A stretch of 11,660 nucleotides of DNA from an uncultured Eubacteriales bacterium (GTDB taxonomy: Bacteria; Bacillota; Clostridia; Lachnospirales; Lachnospiraceae): assembly GCA_900544525.1 (NCBI GenBank), contig UQVN01000088.1, forward strand, positions 1 to 11,660, read 5' to 3'. Made by a program: the position numbers and the translations under genes. Shown in pieces: positions 1-8,144 of this stretch; within the stretch, counting starts at the first letter, position 1; each line of letters begins with the position of its first letter. The notes below the pieces were generated by a model. That model did no database searches, was not told the DNA's origin, and saw only the letters and a program-made list of their open reading frames with translations.

Positions 1-35
1 TAACAAATATCTATCAAGATATTTGTTAGCTTTTT
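1..35. terminator. Perfect 12-bp hairpin after the PTS IIC gene, probable terminator
   Basis: Bases 1-12 (TAACAAATATCT) pair perfectly with 17-28 around a four-base loop (ATCA). On the plus strand the stem is followed by GCTTTTTG, so it has terminator form for a gene coming from the left. On the minus strand it begins 17 bases beyond the IIC stop codon, where a terminator would be expected; the T-run for that direction would lie outside the window. It is probably a bidirectional terminator between convergent genes. The stem is AT-rich, so strength is uncertain. Confidence 0.6.
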
Positions 36-45
36 GTCCTTTTTA

Positions 46-1470
46 TTATTTTTTGTATTTCTTTATTTGTTCCCAAAAAATAGGAATTATAAAACTAAAG
101 ACGCATAAGAGAAATATGCCATTTGAAGGTAAAAAAGTAGCTAAATTTCCGAATAAAATACCTGCTATACAAAAATCCGTATCTGAAAAAGAAGTTCCTG
201 AAACATTTAAAACTCCAAGCACTGGCATTACCATCAAAGCTAATACAGAAATCAAAATTCCATGTACAAATGCTCCAAATATACAGCCTTTTATTCCACC
301 TTCTGCATTTGCAAAAACTCCAGCTGATCCCCCACAAAAAAAATGTGCAACAACTCCTGGTACAATAACAGGAATAAAAATAGAACCATGCAACGCATTT
401 ATTCCAATCAATACAAGCATCGTTACAATTCCACCTAAAAATGACATTAAAAAACCAATCATGGTAGCATTAGGCGCATAAGAATAAAGAATAGGACAAT
501 CCACTGCTGGTTTCGCATTTGGTGCTATCTTCTTTGCAATTCCCTTAAATGCTGGAACAACTTCAGCAACAGTCAATCGTACACCGGCTAATATGATATA
601 AATAGAAGCCGAAAACTTAGCTCCTTGTATTACTGCATAGATAACCCAATTTTGGTAACCATCTGTTTTATAAGAAATATCTAAGGTTGCTAAATCTATT
701 CGTGTTACTGCAATTCCTGTAAGAATGAAAAATATACTTGTCATTACAATAAAAATTCCAACTGTAGAATCACGCATAAATGATAATTTTGAAGAAAATG
801 GAATATCTTCTGTGGACTTAATTTTTTCTACCTTATCATCTATTTCAACATTTTCATTCCCTTTTTGTGTTAAAAAGCCGGCTACCTTTGCAGCTACAAG
901 ATAACCAATTGTAGAAAAATGACCTAATGCAATTGCATCTCCACCAGTTATTTTTTTTATTTCTTTTTGTGCAAAAGCAGGTATTATGGCCATAAAAAGT
1001 CCTAATATAAGAGAACTACATACAATAACTTCCCATTTTTTCATTCCACTCTGATTTAACACAACTGTCAAGAGACAAGCCATATAAAGTGTATGATGTC
1101 CTGTCAAGAAAATATAGTGAAATGGACCAAAACGAGCCATAATAATATTAGTAACCATTCCCCAAAACATTACCATAGGTACTTCTACTGCATACTGTGC
1201 AATTCCTAACGATGCAATCGCTTCCATATTCGGAATGACACCTTGAATATTGAAATCATAATTGAATAATACCCCAAAGTCTTTTAATGCACCATTTTGT
1301 AGAAAATCTGTTCCTGCCGACAAAAGAACAAATCCTACAATTGCTGTAACCGTACCTTTAATCACATGATCGATTGTTTTGCGTTGTAAAAGAAGACCCA
1401 GTAATGTTACACCACCTACAAGAAGTGCAGGACTAGATAGCACTTCTCGAATCAATATCAGTATTTGCAT
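46..1470 (-). CDS. PTS ascorbate-type (UlaA/SgaT family) permease subunit IIC
   Basis: This is an integral membrane protein of 474 residues, which fits the usual length of about 460-480 for the UlaA/SgaT family. These proteins form the sugar-translocating channel of a phosphotransferase system. Many hydrophobic helices are visible along the whole length. The segment at residues 117-134 (FHYIFLTGHHTLYMACLL) is a hallmark of the ascorbate/galactitol-type IIC family as I know it. A hydrophilic loop near residues 200-230, rich in Lys and Glu, separates two halves. An AAGGGAGAAGG ribosome site precedes the ATG, 15 bases after the regulator gene. It is the last gene of the IIB-regulator-IIC operon. 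The family is fairly certain. The substrate is not: many UlaA relatives outside enterobacteria carry unknown sugars or sugar acids, and no ascorbate-breakdown gene is visible here. For this reason I give no gene symbol. Confidence 0.9.
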   Translation of the reverse strand: MQILILIREVLSSPALLVGGVTLLGLLLQRKTIDHVIKGTVTAIVGFVLLSAGTDFLQNGALKDFGVLFNYDFNIQGVIPNMEAIASLGIAQYAVEVPMVMFWGMVTNIIMARFGPFHYIFLTGHHTLYMACLLTVVLNQSGMKKWEVIVCSSLILGLFMAIIPAFAQKEIKKITGGDAIALGHFSTIGYLVAAKVAGFLTQKGNENVEIDDKVEKIKSTEDIPFSSKLSFMRDSTVGIFIVMTSIFFILTGIAVTRIDLATLDISYKTDGYQNWVIYAVIQGAKFSASIYIILAGVRLTVAEVVPAFKGIAKKIAPNAKPAVDCPILYSYAPNATMIGFLMSFLGGIVTMLVLIGINALHGSIFIPVIVPGVVAHFFCGGSAGVFANAEGGIKGCIFGAFVHGILISVLALMVMPVLGVLNVSGTSFSDTDFCIAGILFGNLATFLPSNGIFLLCVFSFIIPIFWEQIKKYKK

Positions 1471-1485
1471 ATACCTTCTCCCTTC

Positions 1486-3576
1486 TTAAAGACCTGATAA
1501 TTTGGAACGAAGAATTTCACATACTGCATGAGCATTTCTTGCATTAACAACTTCATCAATTTGTTCAGGCTTTGCCAGTACCTTTCGAATGTCTTTTAAA
1601 ATACCTATATGTTTTTGTTGATCTTCCACCACTAAAAAGAAAATAATTCTCGCCCTTTTTTCACCTTCAAATAAAATCCCATCTGGTGCAATTCCAATAG
1701 AGATATCCAAATGCTTTACTCCAGTTTCTGGACGAGCATGTGCTAGGATCAGATCTTTTGTAACAAACATATAAGGTCCAGCTTCCACTAAGCGCTCTAA
1801 AATATATTGCACATACCTTTCATCAATGCTCCCTCTTGCCAAAAGTGGGGAAGCTGTCGTATAAATTGCTCTTTCCCATGCTCTTCTTTCTCTCTCTGAA
1901 CCAACCTTCTCTATTGCCTTATCTTCAATGTTTCTTCCATTTTTATCCAAAAACAGAATTCTATCCTCTGTTAAAAAATCCGTAAGTCTCCACATATTGG
2001 GATTCAATATTGGTTGCTTTTCTTCTTGCTGCTGAATAAAGAACTGCTCTAATTCATGTTTTAATTCTAAATGCCTTTCTGGTAAAACATATTTTTTCAT
2101 TAATTGAAATAGTGCTTCTGTATCAACAAAACCAAACCTACTTCGAATTAATGGATGATTCAAAATATTTTTACGATCAAAATCATTTAAAATTGGATTT
2201 ACAACAATTACTGGCACAACTGCCTTTATTTTCACTGATGTAACAATAATATCACATATATTCTGTGGATTAACAATCTCCGAGGCTGCCTTAATTCCAA
2301 CAATCTTTGCCCAAGGTAAAATTCTTTTGAGCTCATAACTGATCATATTTCCTGTAGCTACTCCATTCATACAAACAACAAGGATTCGCAACTCTTTTTC
2401 ATCATGCTTTGCCTGCTCTAAGTATGCCCCAAAATGTAGTGACAAATAAGCCACTTCACTATCTGAAATTTGTACACCAATCTGTTGTTCCAAATACTTC
2501 ACTGTCACTCTCATAATATCAAAAATATATGGATATTCTCTTTGGATATCTTCTGCCATTGGATTTCCAATTTGAATACCAAACCTATAGCGGTAAATGG
2601 ATGATTTAATATGTTGATATAGATTTCGAATAAGACCTTCCTTGTGTTCAAATACAACACACGCTCTTCGTTCAAATTCTGTGACAAGATTTTTTGCAAT
2701 TTCTACAATCGATTCATTTTCCTCCGTATCTGACTCCATTTTAGAATATGATGCAAGCCTTCCACCTAAGAAATGTAATGTTAAATATATCTTTTCCATA
2801 TGAGAAAGTTCTGGAAAATACTTTTTTATTAAATGATATTCTTTTGAATCTTCTACTTTTTTTATGCTAACATCTGAAAAATACAACTCATCATTTCCAT
2901 TTTCCATAATTGGAATCATTGCTGCCAATGCAACCATATCATTTTGAACATAATGAACATCTAATTCGTTCTCTATTTTTTCAATTCGCCTTAAATAACA
3001 TGTAATTTCTTCCATGCATAGAAAACTTAATTTCCCAGCTGATAACAAAGGTTCTAACATATTAAAATATAACAAAAAAATTGCTCGTATTCGAATTGGA
3101 TTTCCATCAATCCAATATCCCCTTTTCTTTTCATAACGAATCCCTAATTGATATGTATATAATTGAGCAATAACCACCTGAAGATCAGAAAAAATTGTAT
3201 TACGACTTACCAAACATATATTCATCAAATCCTCTACATAAACAGGTGTTCTAGAAACTATAATTTGACAAATAATAATCTTAATACGCTCACTTGGCGT
3301 AAAAATATAGTCACCTTGGGGCTGTTCCATCTGCATTGCACTCTCAAATGCATTTTTTTCTTTCTCTGTAAAAGTTTGTACCTTTCCTCTCACAACCTGA
3401 ATACTTGGTAAACTTTTCATATTTAACCAATTGTTTGCTTTATCAAGTTCATTGTAAACAGTCCTCGTAGAAACTGATAACTCCATTGCAATTTCTTTAA
3501 TACTAAGCTCTCTACTTCGATTTAAAATCATATTTATCATTTTTCTTGTACGTTCATTTAAATATCCCACTGCCAT
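1486..3576 (-). CDS. PRD-containing transcriptional activator with EIIB-like and EIIA domains (MtlR/LicR type)
   Basis: A PTS-controlled regulator of 696 residues. Domains in order: an N-terminal helix-turn-helix region (residues 5-60) and a second winged-helix-like part (90-160); a first PRD near 185-285, with His208 and His268 as candidate phosphorylation sites; a second PRD near 300-390, with the typical LYQHI (His322) and LSLHFGA (His381) sites; an EIIB-like domain near 395-485, with the P-loop cysteine in VVCMNG (Cys402); and a type-2 EIIA domain near 535-690, with the active-site histidine in LAHARPETG (His613). The DNA-binding N terminus marks it as a DNA-binding activator rather than an RNA-binding antiterminator. 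Phosphorylation by HPr and by the PTS components would set its activity. It starts 4 bases after the IIB stop, with a GGAGAG site at a rather long spacing. No separate IIA gene is present, so the EIIA domain may also act in transport. Confidence 0.93.
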   Translation of the reverse strand: MAVGYLNERTRKMINMILNRSRELSIKEIAMELSVSTRTVYNELDKANNWLNMKSLPSIQVVRGKVQTFTEKEKNAFESAMQMEQPQGDYIFTPSERIKIIICQIIVSRTPVYVEDLMNICLVSRNTIFSDLQVVIAQLYTYQLGIRYEKKRGYWIDGNPIRIRAIFLLYFNMLEPLLSAGKLSFLCMEEITCYLRRIEKIENELDVHYVQNDMVALAAMIPIMENGNDELYFSDVSIKKVEDSKEYHLIKKYFPELSHMEKIYLTLHFLGGRLASYSKMESDTEENESIVEIAKNLVTEFERRACVVFEHKEGLIRNLYQHIKSSIYRYRFGIQIGNPMAEDIQREYPYIFDIMRVTVKYLEQQIGVQISDSEVAYLSLHFGAYLEQAKHDEKELRILVVCMNGVATGNMISYELKRILPWAKIVGIKAASEIVNPQNICDIIVTSVKIKAVVPVIVVNPILNDFDRKNILNHPLIRSRFGFVDTEALFQLMKKYVLPERHLELKHELEQFFIQQQEEKQPILNPNMWRLTDFLTEDRILFLDKNGRNIEDKAIEKVGSERERRAWERAIYTTASPLLARGSIDERYVQYILERLVEAGPYMFVTKDLILAHARPETGVKHLDISIGIAPDGILFEGEKRARIIFFLVVEDQQKHIGILKDIRKVLAKPEQIDEVVNARNAHAVCEILRSKLSGL

Positions 3577-3580
3577 AAAA

Positions 3581-3871
3581 TTATATACTCTCCAATAATG
3601 ATTTTAATTGTATTGCTGCCTTATTAGAATCCATCAGATCTTCAAGTCCAATTACGAGCAAATCTTCAAAATTTGTTAACAATTCTTGAGATACAACAAA
3701 TAAATCTGCTTTATCTTCTGACACATCGGATAAAGAACCGAATATAACATTAATATCTGTTCTTCCTAAATGCTCCAATGCTTCTTCTATGGTCATCTGC
3801 ATAATAAGCGAAGTACCTACACCATTTCCACAACAACACATAATCGTTCGAATCTCTCGTTTCATTGCCAT
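3581..3871 (-). CDS. PTS lactose/ascorbate-type subunit IIB
   Basis: A small cytoplasmic protein of 96 residues, normal length for free-standing IIB proteins of the ascorbate/galactitol class. It passes phosphate from IIA to the incoming sugar at the IIC channel. The active-site loop is clear: three cysteines at residues 12-14 followed by GNGVGTSL, where Cys14 matches the phosphorylated cysteine of the CGNG motif. It is the first gene of the operon, directly ahead of the regulator and then IIC. The start shown is MAMKREI. A second Met two codons later is possible, and the AGAGAG site upstream is weak for either. A candidate promoter lies 20 bases upstream. Confidence 0.9.
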   Translation of the reverse strand: MAMKREIRTIMCCCGNGVGTSLIMQMTIEEALEHLGRTDINVIFGSLSDVSEDKADLFVVSQELLTNFEDLLVIGLEDLMDSNKAAIQLKSLLESI

Positions 3872-3891
3872 CCATTCTCTCTAAAATCTTC

Positions 3892-3919
3892 AATATAATT
3901 ACTACTAGTTAACCAACAA
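3892..3919 (-). promoter_or_regulatory. Candidate promoter of the PTS operon
   Basis: On the minus strand a TTGTTG box (3919-3914) and a TATATT box (3897-3892) are separated by 16 bases, 20 bases ahead of the IIB start. The -10 box is good and the -35 moderate. The spacer contains small palindromes (GTTAAC, ACTAGT) that could be regulator contacts, but nothing shows this directly. Confidence 0.4.
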
Positions 3920-3941
3920 AAAATAGAAACTCTCCCTATCT

Positions 3942-3975
3942 CCAAAACCCAATAGTTACTTTTGGCATAACCAAA
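3942..3975 (-). terminator. Two competing short hairpins after the HAD gene
   Basis: The TTTTGG block at 3960-3965 can pair with CCAAAA at 3942-3947 (six pairs, 12-base loop). Its bases 3961-3965 can instead pair with CCAAA at 3971-3975 (five pairs, 5-base loop). The two structures exclude each other. In the minus direction they lie just past the HAD stop codon, and a T-rich stretch follows only about 15 bases later. This may be a weak terminator; it lacks the usual immediate T-run. Confidence 0.25.
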
Positions 3976-3980
3976 TTCTA

Positions 3981-4625
3981 TTAAATTAGTTTTTGAATTT
4001 CTGCAGGAGTTTCTACAAGATACGTTGCTCCTGCTCTTAGCAATTCTTCCTTGTCTCCAAATCCAAAGAGTACCCCAATTCCTTCCATACCTAGCTCTTT
4101 GGCCGATTCCATGTCAAATTTACGATCTCCTATCATAATCGCTTTCTTAACATCTTCAATTCCTGCCAGTTCCATAGCATATTTCATAACGTCTAACTTT
4201 TCATTTCTTGGCCCATGAAGTTCTGCTCCTGCTACATAATCAAAATATTGTCTAATATTAAAATATTCTAAAATTTGATTCGCAAAAACTTCTGGCTTTG
4301 AAGTGGCCAATAGAATTGTCTTTTTCTCTTGTTTCAAATCTTTTAATAGCTCTACAATTCCATCATAAAGTTCATTTTCAAAGATTCCTTTTTCTTTATA
4401 ATATTCACGATATTTTTCCACCGCTTTCTTAGCATCTTCTTCTGTCATATGATAAAATTCCATAAAACTCTCTTTTAATGGCGGTCCAATAAAAACTTTA
4501 AGTGCTTCTAAATTTTCCTCTTCTATTCCCATCGCTCGTAACGCGTATTGAACCGATTTTGTAATCCCAAGTCCAGAGTCTGTAATTGTTCCATCTAAAT
4601 CAAAAAGTATATATTGCTTGCTCAT
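3981..4625 (-). CDS. HAD-superfamily hydrolase, phosphoglycolate phosphatase / nucleotidase-like
   Basis: A soluble phosphatase of 214 residues with all four HAD motifs. Motif I is FDLDGT (nucleophile Asp9, acid Asp11). Motif II is LLATSK (Ser109 region). Motif III is a Lys near 143. Motif IV is MIGDRKFD (Asp167, Asp171). The insert between motifs I and II (about residues 18-85) is the helical cap of subfamily I. The GDRKFD form of motif IV is common in phosphoglycolate-phosphatase-like and 5'-nucleotidase-like members. The substrate cannot be read from the sequence. A TAGGA ribosome site lies 7 bases before the ATG. The gene has its own promoter and is flanked by spacers of 109 and 159 bases, so it seems to be transcribed alone and not to belong functionally to either neighbouring operon. 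Confidence 0.92.
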   Translation of the reverse strand: MSKQYILFDLDGTITDSGLGITKSVQYALRAMGIEEENLEALKVFIGPPLKESFMEFYHMTEEDAKKAVEKYREYYKEKGIFENELYDGIVELLKDLKQEKKTILLATSKPEVFANQILEYFNIRQYFDYVAGAELHGPRNEKLDVMKYAMELAGIEDVKKAIMIGDRKFDMESAKELGMEGIGVLFGFGDKEELLRAGATYLVETPAEIQKLI

Positions 4626-4672
4626 TTTTTTCCTACCATTTCTTTTTCCTACTGTTAATCTGTGTTTTCTTT

Positions 4673-4701
4673 ATTATATCATTGAAAAATCTATTTTTCA
4701 A
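4673..4701 (-). promoter_or_regulatory. Sigma-A type promoter of the HAD gene, overlapping an inverted repeat
   Basis: On the minus strand TTGAAA (4701-4696) and a consensus TATAAT (4678-4673) are separated by exactly 17 bases, about 48 bases ahead of the HAD start. The -35 box is one arm of an inverted repeat at 4682-4701: nine-base arms TTGAAAAAT and ATTTTTCAA around two bases. A protein bound there would cover the -35 box and much of the spacer. The promoter is well supported by sequence. The operator role is inference. Confidence 0.65.
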
Positions 4702-4784
4702 AATATATATGGTCTTCTAAAATGCAGTTTTGATTTTTCATCAATAATGACAAATACTCTATCGGAATTCCTTTCATTCAACTT

Positions 4785-7700
4785 CTAATGAGTTCCCCCT
4801 ATTTTATAATCTCTTGCCGCTGAATGTTTCAAATCATATACAAGTACATCTCCATCTTCAAATGATACTTTTTCTCCTGCTTCATTTTCTTTCCCATAGC
4901 AATATCCTTCTACTTTCCACATATTGCAAAATCCACGTTTCTCATTTTCTTTATTGCAATAATCTAGATGAATTGCTTTATTCTGAATGGTCTCTATCTG
5001 AAATTGAAGAACTAAATATCCATCTTTTAGCCAAATATCACTTTCGGATGAGATTCCATGTTCTTTTGCATACTGTTTGATATCAACACCTTGTTCTGCC
5101 ACATATACTTCACTTGGAATTCCATATTGTCCATACCAACGTTGTACACTTTTTCCAATATCTTTTTCTGAACGACTTGGATTTCCTCTTCTTATCTCTC
5201 CGATAAAAGTTCGAACAGAATCAGGCAACATTATATTTTGATAAGTATAAATTGGTTTTTCCCAGTTTTTCCACTGATCTAATGTTAAATCCAAGTAGTC
5301 ACACACTCTTTTTTGTTCTTTTTCTGTTACTGAGAAATAAGGTTCACTGACTTTATAAGACTTTTTATTAGTAATATCTTTTGCATCTCCCATTTTAATA
5401 AAATTCCATTTTTGTCCATCAACTGTTTCTGAATAATAAACAGCCACTTCTCTTCTTTCACTACCATCTTGATTCATATAATAAAATTTAGGTTGAATTC
5501 GGATATAATCTTGGTTTGTTGCCATCGTGCCAATGGTATCAATGGTAAATCGAATCTGATACCCTGGTTTCATAATTCCTGCGCCCTTTTTATTTGGATG
5601 ACTTTTTTCAAAAAGAGGAAGGGTGTAAATAGAAGACTGTCCAGTAAAATTGCCATCTCGATTATAGATACCTACAGAATAAAATTTTCCAGAAGGCTCC
5701 ATAGAATCTTTTTTTCGAAACACGGATTGCCACAAAGGATAATCACTAATATCTCGAATGGAAAATCCATAGACTCTTCCAACGACTTGCACTGTTTTTG
5801 TATCGGTTGCTGTATAGTTTTCCACTTGGAAATTAGCATATTCTTCACAACATTGTTCTCCTTTATGATACATTCCATTTAGACTAATACATCGATATTG
5901 AATGGAATAGACACCTTCTTGTACCCAAGTCGGCAAATAGTAGGTTACATTTCCATCATTATCAAGCCATGTTCCTGCTGGATACCATTGATTTCCTCGA
6001 TACACATCAAAAGGAAATTTCACCTGCTTTTTCGCTACAAATTCTCTATATTCTCGTTGTCCATATCCTTTGATGGATTGATGCTCTCCACTAGTTGCTA
6101 TAGCCGTTTGAAACTCTCGATCTAAAATAAGACTTGGAATAACTGCATTTGGATTTTTTAGTTGGTTATACTTCCTATCATCGGAAATAGTCGCCTGACA
6201 TATGACGGGCGTATGAACAACGATCCCATTCACATCTTCTATAGGATAACATAATGTATCCCCTTCACTTTCTTCTCCTACATGAAGTACTGCTTTATAA
6301 AAAACAGTTCCCTCACTTTCATAAGAACCATTTGCTTTTATAACTGGAATTTGTACCCCCTTTTTATATAACACATCCTTTCCAACTCGTTTTGTTATCG
6401 TTGGTAGCGCCTTTGGTTTTTCTGTTTTTTCCTCACACCAGTTATTCATCATATATACCTTGCCTTTAAAAGTCACTTTGTCATTTCGCACTTGAATGGT
6501 ATCCACTTGTTTTTCGGCATAAGAAGACCAATCCTCAACTGGAATTGCAGGTCGACTTGTCCCACCCCTAATTGTTACTAGAGGGAGCGTTTTATTTTTT
6601 ACTTTTGGTTCCTTTATACAAACATTAGAGGCATTAAAAATAAGTCCAACTTCACTCGCGTTGGAAACATTGGTAGCCTCTATGTTTTCTTCTACTGGAA
6701 AAGCATCATTTTTTAATATCATATTTTTCACACGATATCCATGTAAGTAATCCACTTTCCAATATTGAAATTTCCTCTTCACACTATAAGTTTTCGTAAC
6801 TGTTTTTTCTACATTTTTTGGAATATAAGTGATTACTCCTGTTTTTCTATCTATTAATTGTTCTTTCCATGTCAAATGATACGTCCTCACCACTTTCACA
6901 GGATAATATTTCGTTCCACTGACCTTGTAAAATCGGTATTTTAATAAGTATTCATTCGTGAATCCATTGAGATAGAGATTTTTTGTGACAGGAATTCCTT
7001 CTTCCACATCATAACTCTCTTTTCCTCTTTCTTCCGCTTGAATAATCGCTTTGGAAATAGGTTCCTCAAATCTGCCTTCTATTTCCTCATCGGTTTCTAC
7101 TTCTTTTTTAAATTTCTTATAAATTGCATAGACTTCTAAACCACCATCTTGAACTTCAATGGAACGCTTCCGAACCCTCGGCAATTCCTCACAATAAGAA
7201 GCGTAATCATTTAACGGACTTACTGATACTTTCTCTCTTCCAACAATCTTTTTACTAATTCCTATATTTTTATAATACACTTCATATAAATGATACTGTT
7301 CTGATCCATCCAAAGAATTTTTCTTCATTGGAATATTCGTCCCACTTGTTGAAAAAAAACTATGGGTTGGATAGATGCCTTGTTCCTCCTTTCCTAAATC
7401 CATATAAGTTCCATTCACAAGCGCTTTAAAAATTAGCGTTACCTTTTGGTTTGACGGTGCATATTGGATTTCAATATCAAACCGATCATCAAAGTCATTG
7501 GGGTTATGCCATCCTCTTGCATGCTTAATTCCTTCCAGTGTTCGATAATATTCTCCTGTCGGTTTTCCATTCTCATATACTTGGATAATGGCGTTAAGAT
7601 AAACATAACCCCCTGACTCCTTTAATGTTTGAGCATTGATCCCTGCATTTTGTAATTGCTTTGTTACTTTATTTTCTGGAAAAGTGAATATAGTGCTAGT

Positions 7701-8144
7701 TTCGCCATCTTCCTGCCACGATTTTACTTCTCCATCTTTTAACCAAAACTCTCCTCTCCTTCCTTTTGTCGGATCTCCATACGTCTTTTTGCTCTTTACT
7801 GTAAATCCTTCTGTTCGCCACGTAGTCACAGTGGAGGCAGCCGTATCTTTAACAGGTCCATACATAATTTTTCCATTTTCCATACTTGCCATTTTCTCTT
7901 TTTCCTGATCCGATTGTGATTTTGTTTTTGAAAAGGCAATACTAGCTTTTCTATTTTTTTCTTCCTCCTTTTCCTTACTAAACTGATCTTCTTCTACTTG
8001 TTGTCCTATCTCTTTTTGTAGTGGATAAGCTACCACTTCTTGCTGAGTAACACAAAGGCTAATTAAAATCAATAAAATACCCAGTACTTGCCTTATCGCC
8101 AAAAGAATCTTCTGGTTTCCATTCTTTAACTCGATACATTTCAT
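4785..8144 (-). CDS. Large secreted surface protein, possible DUF5704 family
   Basis: An exported protein of 1119 residues. A signal peptide spans about residues 1-40: a basic start, a hydrophobic core at 17-34, and a likely cut near VVA-YP. A charged Glu/Lys-rich linker follows to about 85. The rest is rich in beta-strand patterns and aromatic residues, with no C-terminal membrane helix, LPXTG motif or repeats. Residues 700-755 resemble an Ig-like or bacterial beta-sandwich unit. Residues 785-905 (VVGRVYGFSIRDISDYPLW, then GSERREVAVYY) resemble, from memory, the DUF5704 family of Clostridia. The function is unknown; a surface or pilus-associated adhesin or structural role is a guess from context. 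It is the last gene of the operon and its start overlaps the preceding gene by 86 bases. AGGATAGGAG sits directly before the ATG. The next in-frame Met (residue 85) would lose the signal peptide, so this start is preferred. Confidence 0.85.
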   Translation of the reverse strand: MKCIELKNGNQKILLAIRQVLGILLILISLCVTQQEVVAYPLQKEIGQQVEEDQFSKEKEEEKNRKASIAFSKTKSQSDQEKEKMASMENGKIMYGPVKDTAASTVTTWRTEGFTVKSKKTYGDPTKGRRGEFWLKDGEVKSWQEDGETSTIFTFPENKVTKQLQNAGINAQTLKESGGYVYLNAIIQVYENGKPTGEYYRTLEGIKHARGWHNPNDFDDRFDIEIQYAPSNQKVTLIFKALVNGTYMDLGKEEQGIYPTHSFFSTSGTNIPMKKNSLDGSEQYHLYEVYYKNIGISKKIVGREKVSVSPLNDYASYCEELPRVRKRSIEVQDGGLEVYAIYKKFKKEVETDEEIEGRFEEPISKAIIQAEERGKESYDVEEGIPVTKNLYLNGFTNEYLLKYRFYKVSGTKYYPVKVVRTYHLTWKEQLIDRKTGVITYIPKNVEKTVTKTYSVKRKFQYWKVDYLHGYRVKNMILKNDAFPVEENIEATNVSNASEVGLIFNASNVCIKEPKVKNKTLPLVTIRGGTSRPAIPVEDWSSYAEKQVDTIQVRNDKVTFKGKVYMMNNWCEEKTEKPKALPTITKRVGKDVLYKKGVQIPVIKANGSYESEGTVFYKAVLHVGEESEGDTLCYPIEDVNGIVVHTPVICQATISDDRKYNQLKNPNAVIPSLILDREFQTAIATSGEHQSIKGYGQREYREFVAKKQVKFPFDVYRGNQWYPAGTWLDNDGNVTYYLPTWVQEGVYSIQYRCISLNGMYHKGEQCCEEYANFQVENYTATDTKTVQVVGRVYGFSIRDISDYPLWQSVFRKKDSMEPSGKFYSVGIYNRDGNFTGQSSIYTLPLFEKSHPNKKGAGIMKPGYQIRFTIDTIGTMATNQDYIRIQPKFYYMNQDGSERREVAVYYSETVDGQKWNFIKMGDAKDITNKKSYKVSEPYFSVTEKEQKRVCDYLDLTLDQWKNWEKPIYTYQNIMLPDSVRTFIGEIRRGNPSRSEKDIGKSVQRWYGQYGIPSEVYVAEQGVDIKQYAKEHGISSESDIWLKDGYLVLQFQIETIQNKAIHLDYCNKENEKRGFCNMWKVEGYCYGKENEAGEKVSFEDGDVLVYDLKHSAARDYKIGGTH

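Noticed and set aside
23..481. Open plus-strand frame of 152 codons
   Set aside because: It lies wholly antisense to the IIC permease gene, is rich in Pro, Lys and Thr as expected of an antisense shadow, and has no ribosome site.
3872..3980. RNA antiterminator (RAT) site upstream of the PTS operon, suggested by competing hairpins
   Set aside because: The encoded PRD regulator has a DNA-binding helix-turn-helix N terminus and not the RNA-binding CAT domain, and the stems are short with no immediate T-run.
4702..4784. Strong terminator after the 1119-residue gene
   Set aside because: Only short stems such as TTGAT-GAAAA-ATCAA and the palindrome GGAATTCC are present, and none is followed by a T-run.
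5469..5882. Open plus-strand frame of 137 codons
   Set aside because: It is antisense to the 1119-residue exported protein, with no ribosome site and no recognisable domain; it is a chance frame in AT-rich DNA.
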